From: JALYSX01 sp035544315
Lineage (GTDB): Bacteria > Vulcanimicrobiota > Vulcanimicrobiia > Vulcanimicrobiales > Vulcanimicrobiaceae
Reading direction: 5' to 3'
DNA: 16,415 nt
Assembly: GCA_035544315.1 (NCBI GenBank)
Contig: DATKGB010000157.1
Span: 1 to 16,415 of the forward strand
Shown piece after piece: positions 1 to 7,390 of the stretch. Every line of letters starts with the position of its first letter. The stretch's first letter is position 1. Below the pieces are notes generated by a model. The model saw only the letters and a list, made by a program, of their open reading frames with translations, did no database searches and was not told where the DNA came from. The position numbers were made by a program, and so were the translations under genes.

Positions 1-710
1 TGACGGTCTCGCGACGCGCTGATGCGTGGTACGCGAGTTTCTCGATCGAGGTGGACTATGAGCAAGAAGTCCGTACCGACGGCAGCGTGATCGGCGTCGA
101 CCTCGGCATCACGGCGCTCGCGACGCTGAGCGACGGTTCGACGAAGGTTGCAGCACCCAAACCCTTACGGAGGTATCTCAAGAAGCTCGCACGCCTCTCG
201 CGCGCGGTGGCGCGCAAGGAACGCGGATCAAACAGTCGTGCCAAAGCGAAAGCCAAGCTCGCACGGTTACATCGACGGATCGCCGATATTCGCGCCGACG
301 CACTGCACAAACTCACAACCTCTCTCACGCGCTATCGAACGATCGTGATCGAGGACCTCAACGTCGCCGGGATGCTCGCGAATCGGCACCTCTCTCGCGC
401 GATTTCCGATCTCGGCTTCTTCGAGTTTCGACGACAGTTGGACTACAAAGCGGCGATGGCCGGTTCGACGGTGATCGTTGCAGATCGCTGGTTCCCAAGC
501 TCGAAACTCTGCTCGTCGTGCGGCGTCAAGAACGAATCACTCACGCTCGCGGAGCGTAGCTGGACGTGCCGATCATGCGGCGCGTCACACGATCGCGATG
601 TCAATGCGGCCGTGAATCTTGCCCGATACCCGGAGAGTTGGGCCGGGTCAGCCTGCCGAGCCGAAGGCGCTGGCGGCGGTCAGCAGACCACCGTGAAACC
701 GGCGGCGTAG
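1..710 (+). CDS. tnpB: TnpB RNA-guided endonuclease, C-terminal part (5' end outside window)
   Basis: The frame is open from base 3, before the first GTG at 51, and the residues there (TVSRRADAWYASFSIEV) align with internal residues 164-181 of the complete copy at 14339-15538. This is therefore the 3' part of a longer gene cut by the window edge. TnpB proteins cut DNA under guidance of an RNA from the element's right end. All RuvC pieces are visible: GVDLGI, IEDLN and HDRDVNAAVN. A zinc ribbon with two CxxC pairs (CSSCG, CRSCG) lies between the last two. From RYRTIVIEDLN to SCGVK the protein is identical to the second copy, although the DNA differs at synonymous positions. The flanks, such as the C-terminal tail, differ more. 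The nuclease core looks intact. Confidence 0.93.
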   Translation, partial: TVSRRADAWYASFSIEVDYEQEVRTDGSVIGVDLGITALATLSDGSTKVAAPKPLRRYLKKLARLSRAVARKERGSNSRAKAKAKLARLHRRIADIRADALHKLTTSLTRYRTIVIEDLNVAGMLANRHLSRAISDLGFFEFRRQLDYKAAMAGSTVIVADRWFPSSKLCSSCGVKNESLTLAERSWTCRSCGASHDRDVNAAVNLARYPESWAGSACRAEGAGGGQQTTVKPAA

Positions 711-752
711 AAGCAGGAAGAAACGTCTGGAATAGATGTCCATTCATTTCAC
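600..752 (+). ncRNA. Predicted reRNA (omega RNA) scaffold of tnpB copy 1
   Basis: In known TnpB systems the guide RNA scaffold covers the 3' end of tnpB and the right end, and the guide is the flanking sequence just past the border. Here the scaffold would end near 752 and the guide would begin near 753 (AACGGCGATTCGAGTCATCA). The 5' limit at 600 is nominal. A terminal hairpin is visible at 734-749 (AGATG, loop TCCATT, CATTT). The second copy has AAATG in the first arm, so pairing is kept (G-U here, A-U there). The RNA itself is inferred from the family. Confidence 0.55.
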
Positions 753-1901
753 AACGGCGATTCGAGTCATCATTTTGAAGCCGATATCCAACGCGCGTTC
801 GTCGATGTCGTAGCGCGGGCTATGCTGCGGCTCGACGCCGCGCTCCTCACCACGGATGCCGACGACAAAATACGCGCCCGGGCGTTCGGCTTGCATGTAA
901 GCCATATCCTCGGCCCACATCACGATATCGTGCGGATCCACAACGTTGGCAGCGCCGACGACCGCGCCGGCTGCCGCGCGAACCACGTCGTTGGTCGCCG
1001 AATCGTTCACCGTCGGCGGGTAGCCACGCAGATATTCAAACTTGTAATCCAGCCGCAATGCGGCGCACAGCCCTCCGATCATTCGCTCCATCCGCAGCGG
1101 GATCGATTCGCGTATGCCATGATCGAACGCGCGCACCGTGCCAAACAGGGTGGCGCGATCCGGAATCACATTAAACGTCGTTCCGGCCTCGATCTTGCCG
1201 ACGGTGACGACCAGCGCATCCTTGGGGGCGACTTCGCGACTGACCAGGGTCTGCATCATCGTTACCAACTGTGCGGCCGCAACGATCGGGTCGACCGACG
1301 CGTGCGGCATCGCGCCGTGTCCGCCTTTGCCGATCAACGCGATTTCAAAACGATCCGACGACGCAAAGAAGGCGCCGTCGCGAATCCCAACCTTGCCGAC
1401 GTCCAGACCGCTGTACAGATGCAGCGCGAAGGTCCGATCGACGTGCGGATTCTCCAGCGCGCCTTCTTCCATCATGACCTTGGCGCCGGCCGGCCCTTCC
1501 TCCGCTGGTTGGAAACAGAACACGAGCGTTCCCGCAATCGCTTCGCGATGCTTGGCTAACGCGCGCGCGGCGCACAGCAAGATCGCCATATGTCCGTCGT
1601 GACCGCAAGCATGCATCACGCCGGCGTTCTTGGACGCATACTCGACCTGGCCGAGTTCGGTAATCGGCAGTGCGTCCATATCGGCGCGCAGCAGGGTCAC
1701 TGGCCCAGGCTTTGCGCCGCGCAACGTCGCCAAGATTCCGGTGCGCGCGACGCCCGTGCGCAGTTCGTCAAATCCGCACGACTTCAACTCGTTCTCGATG
1801 AAACGCGCGGTCTCGAACTCTCGGAACGACAACTCGGGATGTGCGTGAAAATGGCGCCGATAGCGGACAAGATCGTCGTGGGGAACGGGTAGTTGAATCA
1901 C
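744..1901 (-). CDS. M20 family metallopeptidase/amidohydrolase (HipO/AmaA-like)
   Basis: A 385-residue protein of the M20D amidohydrolase family (N-acyl amino acid, hippurate or indole-acetyl-amino-acid hydrolases), cytosolic, binding two metal ions. Expected ligands are visible: Cys99 and His101 in HACGHDGH, the EE pair at 134-135, His161 in ALH, and His360 in QHSPRYDIDE. RADMDALP (72-79) and GKGGHGAMPH (191-200, dimerisation-domain loop) are also typical. The length is normal. The start is a GTG at 1901 with no strong ribosome binding site; no better start is near. It is transcribed away from the dehydrogenase operon. Its last two codons and stop lie inside the tnpB right end (744-752), so the extreme C-terminus (VVK) was probably altered by insertion. 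The natural substrate cannot be told from sequence. Confidence 0.9.
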   Translation of the reverse strand: MIQLPVPHDDLVRYRRHFHAHPELSFREFETARFIENELKSCGFDELRTGVARTGILATLRGAKPGPVTLLRADMDALPITELGQVEYASKNAGVMHACGHDGHMAILLCAARALAKHREAIAGTLVFCFQPAEEGPAGAKVMMEEGALENPHVDRTFALHLYSGLDVGKVGIRDGAFFASSDRFEIALIGKGGHGAMPHASVDPIVAAAQLVTMMQTLVSREVAPKDALVVTVGKIEAGTTFNVIPDRATLFGTVRAFDHGIRESIPLRMERMIGGLCAALRLDYKFEYLRGYPPTVNDSATNDVVRAAAGAVVGAANVVDPHDIVMWAEDMAYMQAERPGAYFVVGIRGEERGVEPQHSPRYDIDERALDIGFKMMTRIAVVK

Positions 1902-2011
1902 TGCCGAGGTCGATCGGAAACTCGCCGATCGCGCTGCGCGCCCAAACGTTTCATCGTGCTAGCTTCTACGACCGCAGGAGTTCGGCCCTGGGGCGGGCGA
2001 TAACGCGGCTC
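1902..2011. promoter_or_regulatory. Divergent intergenic region between amidohydrolase and dehydrogenase operon
   Basis: About 110 bp separate two divergent genes and should hold both promoters. I see no convincing -35/-10 pair or operator palindrome. A Shine-Dalgarno-like AGGAG at 1976-1980 precedes an in-frame CTG at 1988-1990 by 7 bases, which leaves the E1-alpha start open. Confidence 0.45.
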
Positions 2012-3052
2012 GTGGCTTCCAAACCAAAGGCCCCCGCCGCGACCGCCGGATCGGAATTCGAGCGCCACGGCCTTTCCAACGAGCAACTCGTGCAGATGAT
2101 GCACACGATGCTCATGCAGCGCATGCTCGAAAACCGCGGCTTTCAACTCAATCGCCAAGGGAAGATTCCGTTCGCTTCGGCCAGCGAAGGCCACGAAGCC
2201 GTGCAGGCCGGCGCCGCGATGGCGTTCGTCCGCGGCAAAGACATCCTCGCGCCGTATTATCGCGACCTGGGTCTGGCGCTGGGCATCGGGCTGACTCCGC
2301 TGGAGGTGATGCTCTCGCTGTTCGCGCGCGCCGCCGACCACAACAACGGCCGCCAATTTCCGCATCACTACGCCAGCCGCCGACTGGGCCTGCACACGAT
2401 CTCCTCGATCATCGCGGCACAACTGCCGCACGCGGTCGGGGCGGCCTACGCGATCAAACTTCGCAAGGATGCCGGGCGCGCGGTGCTGGCGACCTTCGGT
2501 GACGGTGGAACCAGCGAAGGCGAATGGCACGAGGCGCTCAACTTCGCCGCGGTCCATCGACTGCCGATCGTCTTCTTGTGCGAGAACAACGAATGGGCGA
2601 TCTCGACGCCGCTGGCGCGGCAGATGGGCCAGCCCGACGTAGCCAAACGAGCCCAAGGTTACGGCATCCCCGGCGAGATCGTCAACGGCATGGACCCGAT
2701 CGCTTGCTACGCCGTCATCCGGGAGGCGCTCGATCGCGCGCGCACCGGCGGCGGACCGTCGCTGATCGAAGCCAAGTGCTACCGCTACCTCTCGCATACC
2801 ACCGACGACGACGACCGCACCTATCGCTCGCGCGACGAGGTCGCCGAGCGCCGCAAGGACGACCCCGTCCCGCGCTTCGAGGAGCGCCTGGTAGCTAACG
2901 GCGTCCTCACCCCGGCGGCCCTGGAATCCTTGAAGCAATCCATCTTGGCCGAGGCGAACCAAGCCACCGACGAGGCCGAAGCCATGGCATATGCGGAGCC
3001 GGCAAGCCTCTACGATAACGTCTACGCGGACGGCTGGCAGCCATGGCGCTAA
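2012..3052 (+). CDS. 2-oxoacid dehydrogenase E1 component, alpha subunit, copy 1 (BCKDH type)
   Basis: The thiamine-diphosphate-binding alpha subunit of a heterotetrameric E1, which decarboxylates a 2-oxoacid and passes the acyl group to E2 lipoyl. With a GTG start at 2012 the protein has 346 residues and lines up with the next gene. The ThDP motif runs from GDG (163-165) to ENN (191-193). A loop with HTTDDDDRTYR resembles the phosphorylation-loop region of branched-chain E1-alpha. The C-terminus ends DGWQPWR, matching its neighbour's EGAWQPWL. The frame is open upstream to 1841, but that part overlaps the amidohydrolase antisense and has no family similarity. A CTG at 1988 behind AGGAG is an alternative start. 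First gene of the probable operon. By eye about two thirds identical to copy 2. Pyruvate or acetoin dehydrogenase activity cannot be excluded. Confidence 0.88.
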   Translation: MASKPKAPAATAGSEFERHGLSNEQLVQMMHTMLMQRMLENRGFQLNRQGKIPFASASEGHEAVQAGAAMAFVRGKDILAPYYRDLGLALGIGLTPLEVMLSLFARAADHNNGRQFPHHYASRRLGLHTISSIIAAQLPHAVGAAYAIKLRKDAGRAVLATFGDGGTSEGEWHEALNFAAVHRLPIVFLCENNEWAISTPLARQMGQPDVAKRAQGYGIPGEIVNGMDPIACYAVIREALDRARTGGGPSLIEAKCYRYLSHTTDDDDRTYRSRDEVAERRKDDPVPRFEERLVANGVLTPAALESLKQSILAEANQATDEAEAMAYAEPASLYDNVYADGWQPWR

Positions 3053-3080
3053 TCTAGAACGACACCAGGGGACGACATAG

Positions 3081-4109
3081 ATGGCAAAATCCGATACTCA
3101 AGTGCGATCGCCACTCGAGCGGCATGGCTTGTCCGACGAGCAACTGCGCGCGATCTTTCGCAACATGGTCATGCAGCGCCAGTTGGACAACCGCGGCTTC
3201 CAACTCAATCGCCAAGGCAAGGTGCCGTTCGCATTGGGCAGCGAGGGGCACGAGGCCTTGCAAGCCGGTGCGGCGATGGCGTTCCATCGCGGCAAGGACA
3301 TCCTCGCGCCCTACTATCGCGATCTGGGCTTAGCGCTGGGCATCGGTTTGACGCCGTTTGAAATTTTGCTGTCGTTGTTCGCCCGCGCGCAGGATCACAA
3401 CGGCGGGCGCCAGTTCCCCAATCATTATTCATCCAAAGAAGCCGGCTTAATGTCGTTCTCCTCGATTCTAGCCGCGCACATCCCCCACGCGGTCGGAGCG
3501 GCCTACGCGATCAAGCTGCGCAAGGAATCCGGGCGCGCGGTGTTGGTCACTTGCGGTGACGGAACGACCAGCGAAGGCGAGTGGCACGAGTCGATGAACT
3601 TCGCAGCGATTCACAAACTGCCGCTGGTGATGCTCGTCGAGAACAACGAATGGGCGATTTCGACGCCGCTCCGCTTGCAGATGGCCCAACCTGAAATCTG
3701 GAAGCGCGCGGTCGGGTACGGCATGCCGGGCAAACGCTTTAACGGCTTCGATCCGATTGAAACCTACGGCGCCGTGCACGAAGCGATGGAACGCGCGCGC
3801 GGCGGCGGCGGCCCCACGCTGCTCGAAGGGACGTGTTATCGTTTCCTCGCGCACTCGACCGACGACAACGATATGACCTACCGCACCAAAGACGAGGTTA
3901 CCGAGCACCGCAAGGACGACCCGGTTCCGCGCTTTGAGAACGCCCTGCTCGAAAGCGGCGTGATGACCGAGAAAGACGTGGCCGCGATGCGCAAAGACGT
4001 CCTGCACGAGACCAACGAAGCGACCGACAAGGCCGAAGCGCTGCCGTACCCCGTGGCCGAAGATATCTACAAACATCTCTACGAAGGAGCCTGGCAGCCG
4101 TGGCTGTGA
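3081..4109 (+). CDS. 2-oxoacid dehydrogenase E1 component, alpha subunit, copy 2 (BCKDH type)
   Basis: A 342-residue paralogue of the preceding gene, 28 bp downstream in the same direction. The ThDP motif is complete: GDG at 159-161 and ENN at 187-189, followed by EWAIST. The loop HSTDDNDMTYR matches branched-chain-type E1-alpha. The ATG at 3081 has a good ribosome binding site (AGGGG near 3069, about 8 bases upstream). The stop TGA (4107-4109) lies inside the start region of E1-beta, so this copy is translationally coupled to it and is the more obvious partner. Long stretches are identical in both copies (for example RGKDILAPYYRDLGLALGIG), while the segment after the ThDP site differs more, which would suit different substrate preference. 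Confidence 0.9.
   Translation: MAKSDTQVRSPLERHGLSDEQLRAIFRNMVMQRQLDNRGFQLNRQGKVPFALGSEGHEALQAGAAMAFHRGKDILAPYYRDLGLALGIGLTPFEILLSLFARAQDHNGGRQFPNHYSSKEAGLMSFSSILAAHIPHAVGAAYAIKLRKESGRAVLVTCGDGTTSEGEWHESMNFAAIHKLPLVMLVENNEWAISTPLRLQMAQPEIWKRAVGYGMPGKRFNGFDPIETYGAVHEAMERARGGGGPTLLEGTCYRFLAHSTDDNDMTYRTKDEVTEHRKDDPVPRFENALLESGVMTEKDVAAMRKDVLHETNEATDKAEALPYPVAEDIYKHLYEGAWQPWL
4084..4089 (+). promoter_or_regulatory. Ribosome binding site that decides the E1-beta start
   Basis: AAGGAG lies 10 bases before the GTG at 4100 but 19 bases before the ATG at 4109. This favours GTG 4100, giving MAVMNNVEAV, an N-terminus like that of Bacillus branched-chain E1-beta. Confidence 0.6.
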
Positions 4110-5083
4110 TGAACAACGTCGAGGCCGTTCGCGCGACGCTCTACGACGCAATGAAGAACGACGATCGGACGCTGATTCTAGGCGAAGACGTCGGCGCCCG
4201 CGGCAACGTCTTTTTGATCAGCAAAGACTTCATCAACGAATTCGGCCCGGAACGCGTGATCGATACGCCGATCGCCGAAGCGTCGATCGTCGGCATCGCC
4301 GTCGGCATGGCGATGGAAGGCCTGCGTCCGATCGCCGAAATCCAGTTTGCCGACTTCATCTATCCGGCGTTCAATCAGATCGTCGGCGAAGCGGCTAAGA
4401 CGCGCTATCGCTCCAACGGCGAGTACACGTGTCCGCTGGTGATCCGTACGCCCTACGGCGGCGGCGTACGCGGTGCCCTCTCGCATTCGGTTTGCATAGA
4501 AGCGCTGTTCTATCACGTGCCCGGCCTCAAGATCGTCGCGCCGTCGTTTCCCGCCGACGTCAAGGGTCTGCTCAACGCCGCCATCGACGACCCCGATCCG
4601 GTCCTATTTCTCGAACACAAGAAAACCTATCGCCTCATCAAAGGCGAAGTGCCCGAAGGCCACTACACGATTCCGCTGGGCAAAGCCAACGTCGTCAAGG
4701 AAGGCTCCCAACTGACCGTGGTTTCCTACGGTCTGTACGTGCATTGGGCCCTCGATGCGGCCCAGCAACTCCAAGCGGACGGGCTGTCGATCGAAGTGAT
4801 CGACTTGCGTTCGATTCGCCCGATGGACAAGCAGACAATTTTGGAAAGCGTGCGGAAAACGCGCAAACTGCTCATCATCCACGAAGACAACAAGTTTGGC
4901 GGAATCGGCGCGGAAATTTCCGCGATGGTAGCCGAGGAAGCGCTCTTCGATCTCGACGCGCCGATCCGGCGTCTGTGCGCTCCCGACGTTCCGGCCATGG
5001 GTTACGCCGAACCGCTGGAACAAGAATATATGTCGTCTCCGGCCGAGATGGCCGCCGCGATGCGCGAAATGGTGAAGTTCTGA
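4100..5083 (+). CDS. bkdB: 2-oxoacid dehydrogenase E1 component, beta subunit (BCKDH type)
   Basis: A 327-residue transketolase-like beta subunit that completes the E1 active site with the alpha subunit. Visible features are LGEDVG (27-32), DTPIAE with the ThDP-activating Glu60, the segment PYGGGVRGALSHS (118-130), and FLEHK before YRLIKGEVP. That last part and the final DAPIRRLCAPDVPAMGYA resemble branched-chain more than pyruvate E1-beta. The start overlaps the end of E1-alpha copy 2 by 10 bp, and its stop TGA overlaps the ATG of E2 (TGATG at 5081-5085), so all three are coupled. The gene symbol follows one of several naming schemes (bkdAB in Bacillus) and is tentative. Confidence 0.9.
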   Translation: MAVMNNVEAVRATLYDAMKNDDRTLILGEDVGARGNVFLISKDFINEFGPERVIDTPIAEASIVGIAVGMAMEGLRPIAEIQFADFIYPAFNQIVGEAAKTRYRSNGEYTCPLVIRTPYGGGVRGALSHSVCIEALFYHVPGLKIVAPSFPADVKGLLNAAIDDPDPVLFLEHKKTYRLIKGEVPEGHYTIPLGKANVVKEGSQLTVVSYGLYVHWALDAAQQLQADGLSIEVIDLRSIRPMDKQTILESVRKTRKLLIIHEDNKFGGIGAEISAMVAEEALFDLDAPIRRLCAPDVPAMGYAEPLEQEYMSSPAEMAAAMREMVKF

Positions 5084-6417
5084 TGGTTACTACGATTACG
5101 ATGCCGCAGTTGGGCGAAACCGTCACCGAAGGAACCGTCGAGCGCTGGCTCAAGAAGCCCGGCGACGCCGTCGACAAGTACGAACCGTTCGTCGAAGTCT
5201 CGACCGACAAAGTCAACTCCGAAGTTCCCGCACCGGTTACCGGCACGATCAAAGAGTTGCTCGTGCAAGAAGGTCAGACCGTACCGACCGGAACGCCGAT
5301 CGCCATCATCGACGACGTTTCGACGGGCAGCGCACCGAAAGGCAGTGCGGAGAGTGCCTCGGCTCCGCCCGCAACGCCGGCCGCGATGGCCGCCAGCGCG
5401 AATGCGGAACCGGTTCCCGGTTTCAACATTCCGCAGACAGAACCAAAGTCGATCCCCACCAACGGGCACGCATCGTCAAGCGGAACGCCCGCAGCGGCGT
5501 TGCGCGGCGTCTCGCCCGCGGTGCGCCGGCTCGCACGCGAACATAACGTCGATATCCGGACGGTTCCGGGCACCGGAGCGAACGGCCGCGTGACCGCACA
5601 AGACGTTGTCACCGCCGCTAGCACGGCCCCCGCCGCCGGCGCGCCGCTGGCGACAGCGCCAGCCGCAAAGGCAACCGGTCCGTCGTCGTACGGCAATCCG
5701 ATCCCGGGCACGACGATCCCGCTTACGACCTCGCGGCGCATCATCGCCGAGCGTATGGTCGAATCAAAGCACACCGCCCCGCACGCGTGGTCGATGGTCG
5801 AAGTCGACGTCACCAACGTCTGGAAGTGGCGCGCCAAAGAGAAGGACCGCTTCGAAGCCGAAACCGGCTACAAGCTGACCTTGCTTCCGTTCTTCATTCG
5901 CGCCGTCGTCGAATCGATCGCGGCGTTCCCGCTCATGAACGCAAAGTTCGTTGCCGCTTCGGGCAGTTTGCCGGCTGCAATTCACGTCAACAAGGACGTC
6001 AACATCGGCATCGCCATCGGCCTAGCCACCAATCTGGTCGTGCCGGTGATCAAGAATGCCGACAAGTTATCGATCAAAGGTCTGGCGATTGCCGCAGGCG
6101 ACCTGATCGATCGCGCGCGCAAGAGCAAACTGACCGCCGACGACGTGCAAGCCGGAACCTTCACCGTGAACAACAACGGCGCGAACGGCTCTTATGCTTC
6201 CGCGCCAATTATCAACGCCGGCCAAGCCGGCATCGTCACGATGGAAACCGTTGTCAAGAAACCGGTCGTGACCGCCGATGACACGATTGCCATCCGTAAC
6301 ATGATGAACTCGTGCCTGTCGCTCGACCATCGCGTCGTCGACGGCTACGTCGCCTCCGGTTTCCTAGCCGATCTCAAGAAGCGCCTGGAAGCAATGGGCC
6401 CGGCCGGCAGCCTCTAG
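5083..6417 (+). CDS. 2-oxoacid dehydrogenase E2, dihydrolipoamide acyltransferase
   Basis: A 444-residue E2 core that takes the acyl group from E1 on a swinging lipoyl arm and transfers it to CoA. Domains in order: one lipoyl domain (about 1-78) with the lipoylated Lys43 in STDKVNSEV; an Ala/Pro/Ser linker (about 80-139); a peripheral-subunit-binding domain (about 140-176, VSPAVRRLAREHNVDI...GRVTAQDV); a second Ala/Pro linker; and the catalytic domain (about 208-444) with His416 and Asp420 in DHRVVDG. TFTVNNNGANGSYASAPIIN resembles Bacillus BkdB. The reading frame is open far upstream (to 4429), but the start is the ATG at 5083 because the lipoyl domain begins there and it overlaps the E1-beta stop. 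No E3 (lipoamide dehydrogenase) gene follows, so E3 must come from elsewhere. Confidence 0.93.
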   Translation: MVTTITMPQLGETVTEGTVERWLKKPGDAVDKYEPFVEVSTDKVNSEVPAPVTGTIKELLVQEGQTVPTGTPIAIIDDVSTGSAPKGSAESASAPPATPAAMAASANAEPVPGFNIPQTEPKSIPTNGHASSSGTPAAALRGVSPAVRRLAREHNVDIRTVPGTGANGRVTAQDVVTAASTAPAAGAPLATAPAAKATGPSSYGNPIPGTTIPLTTSRRIIAERMVESKHTAPHAWSMVEVDVTNVWKWRAKEKDRFEAETGYKLTLLPFFIRAVVESIAAFPLMNAKFVAASGSLPAAIHVNKDVNIGIAIGLATNLVVPVIKNADKLSIKGLAIAAGDLIDRARKSKLTADDVQAGTFTVNNNGANGSYASAPIINAGQAGIVTMETVVKKPVVTADDTIAIRNMMNSCLSLDHRVVDGYVASGFLADLKKRLEAMGPAGSL

Positions 6418-6428
6418 GCTCCGTCGCC

Positions 6429-6791
6429 ATGCAGATCCGCAAACACTTCCACTTCGAGGCCGCGCACGTGCTCCCGTTTCATCCGGGCAAATGCGCGCGC
6501 ATGCACGGCCATTCGTACCGATTGGAAGTCGCCGTTGCCGGCCCGCTGCACGCCGATGGCCCCGCCTGCGGCATGGTCGAAGATTTCGACACGATGAAGT
6601 CCGTCGTGCATCGCGAGATCGTCGAAGCGCTCGACCACACAACCCTCAACGACGAGATCGAGAATCCGACGGCCGAACGCATCGTGCGCTGGATCTGGGA
6701 GCGCTTGGCACCGCATCTCGCGGGTTTGCACGAACTGGTGCTCTGGGAGACGGCCACTTCCTGTGCGGTCTTGCACCGCGACGATCGCTAG
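6429..6791 (+). CDS. queD: 6-carboxy-5,6,7,8-tetrahydropterin synthase (QueD)
   Basis: A 120-residue PTPS/QueD enzyme that converts dihydroneopterin triphosphate to 6-carboxytetrahydropterin, the second step to 7-deazaguanines (queuosine or archaeosine-type bases). Zinc ligands are visible: His13 (FHFEAAH), His26 and His28 (MHGHSY). The catalytic Cys22 lies in KCARMHGH, and the DH pair of LDHTTLND (69-70) and Glu107 (ETAT) are in place. The length is that of bacterial QueD. Start ATG 6429, 11 bp after the E2 stop, no obvious ribosome binding site, so translation probably depends on the upstream gene. queE follows directly, confirming QueD rather than a biopterin-type PTPS. Confidence 0.93.
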   Translation: MQIRKHFHFEAAHVLPFHPGKCARMHGHSYRLEVAVAGPLHADGPACGMVEDFDTMKSVVHREIVEALDHTTLNDEIENPTAERIVRWIWERLAPHLAGLHELVLWETATSCAVLHRDDR

Positions 6792-6806
6792 GAGCCTCCA
6801 GTCCTC

Positions 6807-7382
6807 GTGCTGCAACTCGCCGAGATCTTTTACAGCATCCAAGGTGAGGGCTCGTGGGCGGGAACTCCCGCCGTCTTCGTGCGCTTAGCGGGTTGCAATT
6901 TGGCGTGCGATTTCTGCGATACCGATTACTCTCTCAAATTCTTCGCGAGCGTCGACGACGTGGTCGCCCAGGTTAGCAGCGTCGGCGCCGATTGTCCGAT
7001 GGTGATTCTCACTGGCGGTGAACCGCTGGCGCAAACCGAAACGCCCGCGCTCGTCGAAGCACTGCGCGCCGACGGCCGCCGCGTCCACATCGAGTCGAAC
7101 GGCACGATCTTCACCGAACTCCCCCGCGACGTCTGGTTGTGCGTGTCACCAAAGGAACGCGTCGATCCGCGCATGGCCCAACGCGCCGACGAGGCCAAAC
7201 TCATCGTCGACGGGCGCATTCCAGAGGAACACTTCCCGCTGTTTGTCTCCAAGTCGACGGTCTTCTTGCAACCCGAAGGCAACAAGCCGCGCAACGTCGA
7301 GTTAGCGATCGACTACGTTAAGCGGTATCCCCAACGCTTTCGGCTTTCCTTGCAGACGCACAAGTTCGTCGGTATTCGCTAG
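6807..7382 (+). CDS. queE: 7-carboxy-7-deazaguanine synthase (QueE), radical SAM
   Basis: A 191-residue radical SAM enzyme that contracts the pterin ring of the QueD product to 7-carboxy-7-deazaguanine. The cluster motif is CNLACDFC (Cys30, Cys34, Cys37, spacing CX3CX2C), followed by DTDYS. SIQGEG (10-15) and LTGGEPL (68-74), the SAM-binding GGE motif, are typical, as is the C-terminal LSLQTHKFVGIR. It is somewhat short but whole, as in many GC-rich bacteria. Start GTG 6807, with AGGAG at 6790-6794 overlapping the queD stop and 12 bases upstream. queC and queF are not in the window. Confidence 0.93.
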   Translation: MLQLAEIFYSIQGEGSWAGTPAVFVRLAGCNLACDFCDTDYSLKFFASVDDVVAQVSSVGADCPMVILTGGEPLAQTETPALVEALRADGRRVHIESNGTIFTELPRDVWLCVSPKERVDPRMAQRADEAKLIVDGRIPEEHFPLFVSKSTVFLQPEGNKPRNVELAIDYVKRYPQRFRLSLQTHKFVGIR

Positions 7383-7390
7383 GTGCGCGC

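Larger units (their letters stand above)
1..752 (+). mobile_element. IS200/IS605-type tnpB element, copy 1 (left end outside window)
   Basis: The 3' part of a tnpB gene (ends at 710) is followed by a 42-bp tail closely matching the tail of the second copy near 14297-14338. The match between copies extends through the motif TTCATTTCACAACGG (743-757) and stops at 758, so the right end lies within 752-757; I place it after TTCAC (748-752). No tnpA is visible, but the left part is outside the window. Both copies have their right ends facing the interval between them. The exact border is uncertain by a few bases. Confidence 0.8.

Noticed and set aside
51..710. GTG at 51 as the true start of tnpB copy 1
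   Set aside because: The frame is open from base 3 and the residues before 51 match internal residues of the complete copy, so the gene is cut by the window edge.
1841..2011. N-terminal extension of the first E1-alpha
   Set aside because: It overlaps the start of the divergent amidohydrolase and does not resemble E1-alpha; copy 2 begins at the equivalent of the later start.
1898..2962. A 354-codon minus-strand frame opposite E1-alpha copy 1
   Set aside because: It is the antisense of a clear gene, as expected in GC-rich DNA, with arginine-rich low-complexity sequence and no motif.
4429..5082. A long N-terminal extension of E2
   Set aside because: It reads through E1-beta in another frame, is arginine-rich, and the lipoyl domain starts exactly at ATG 5083.
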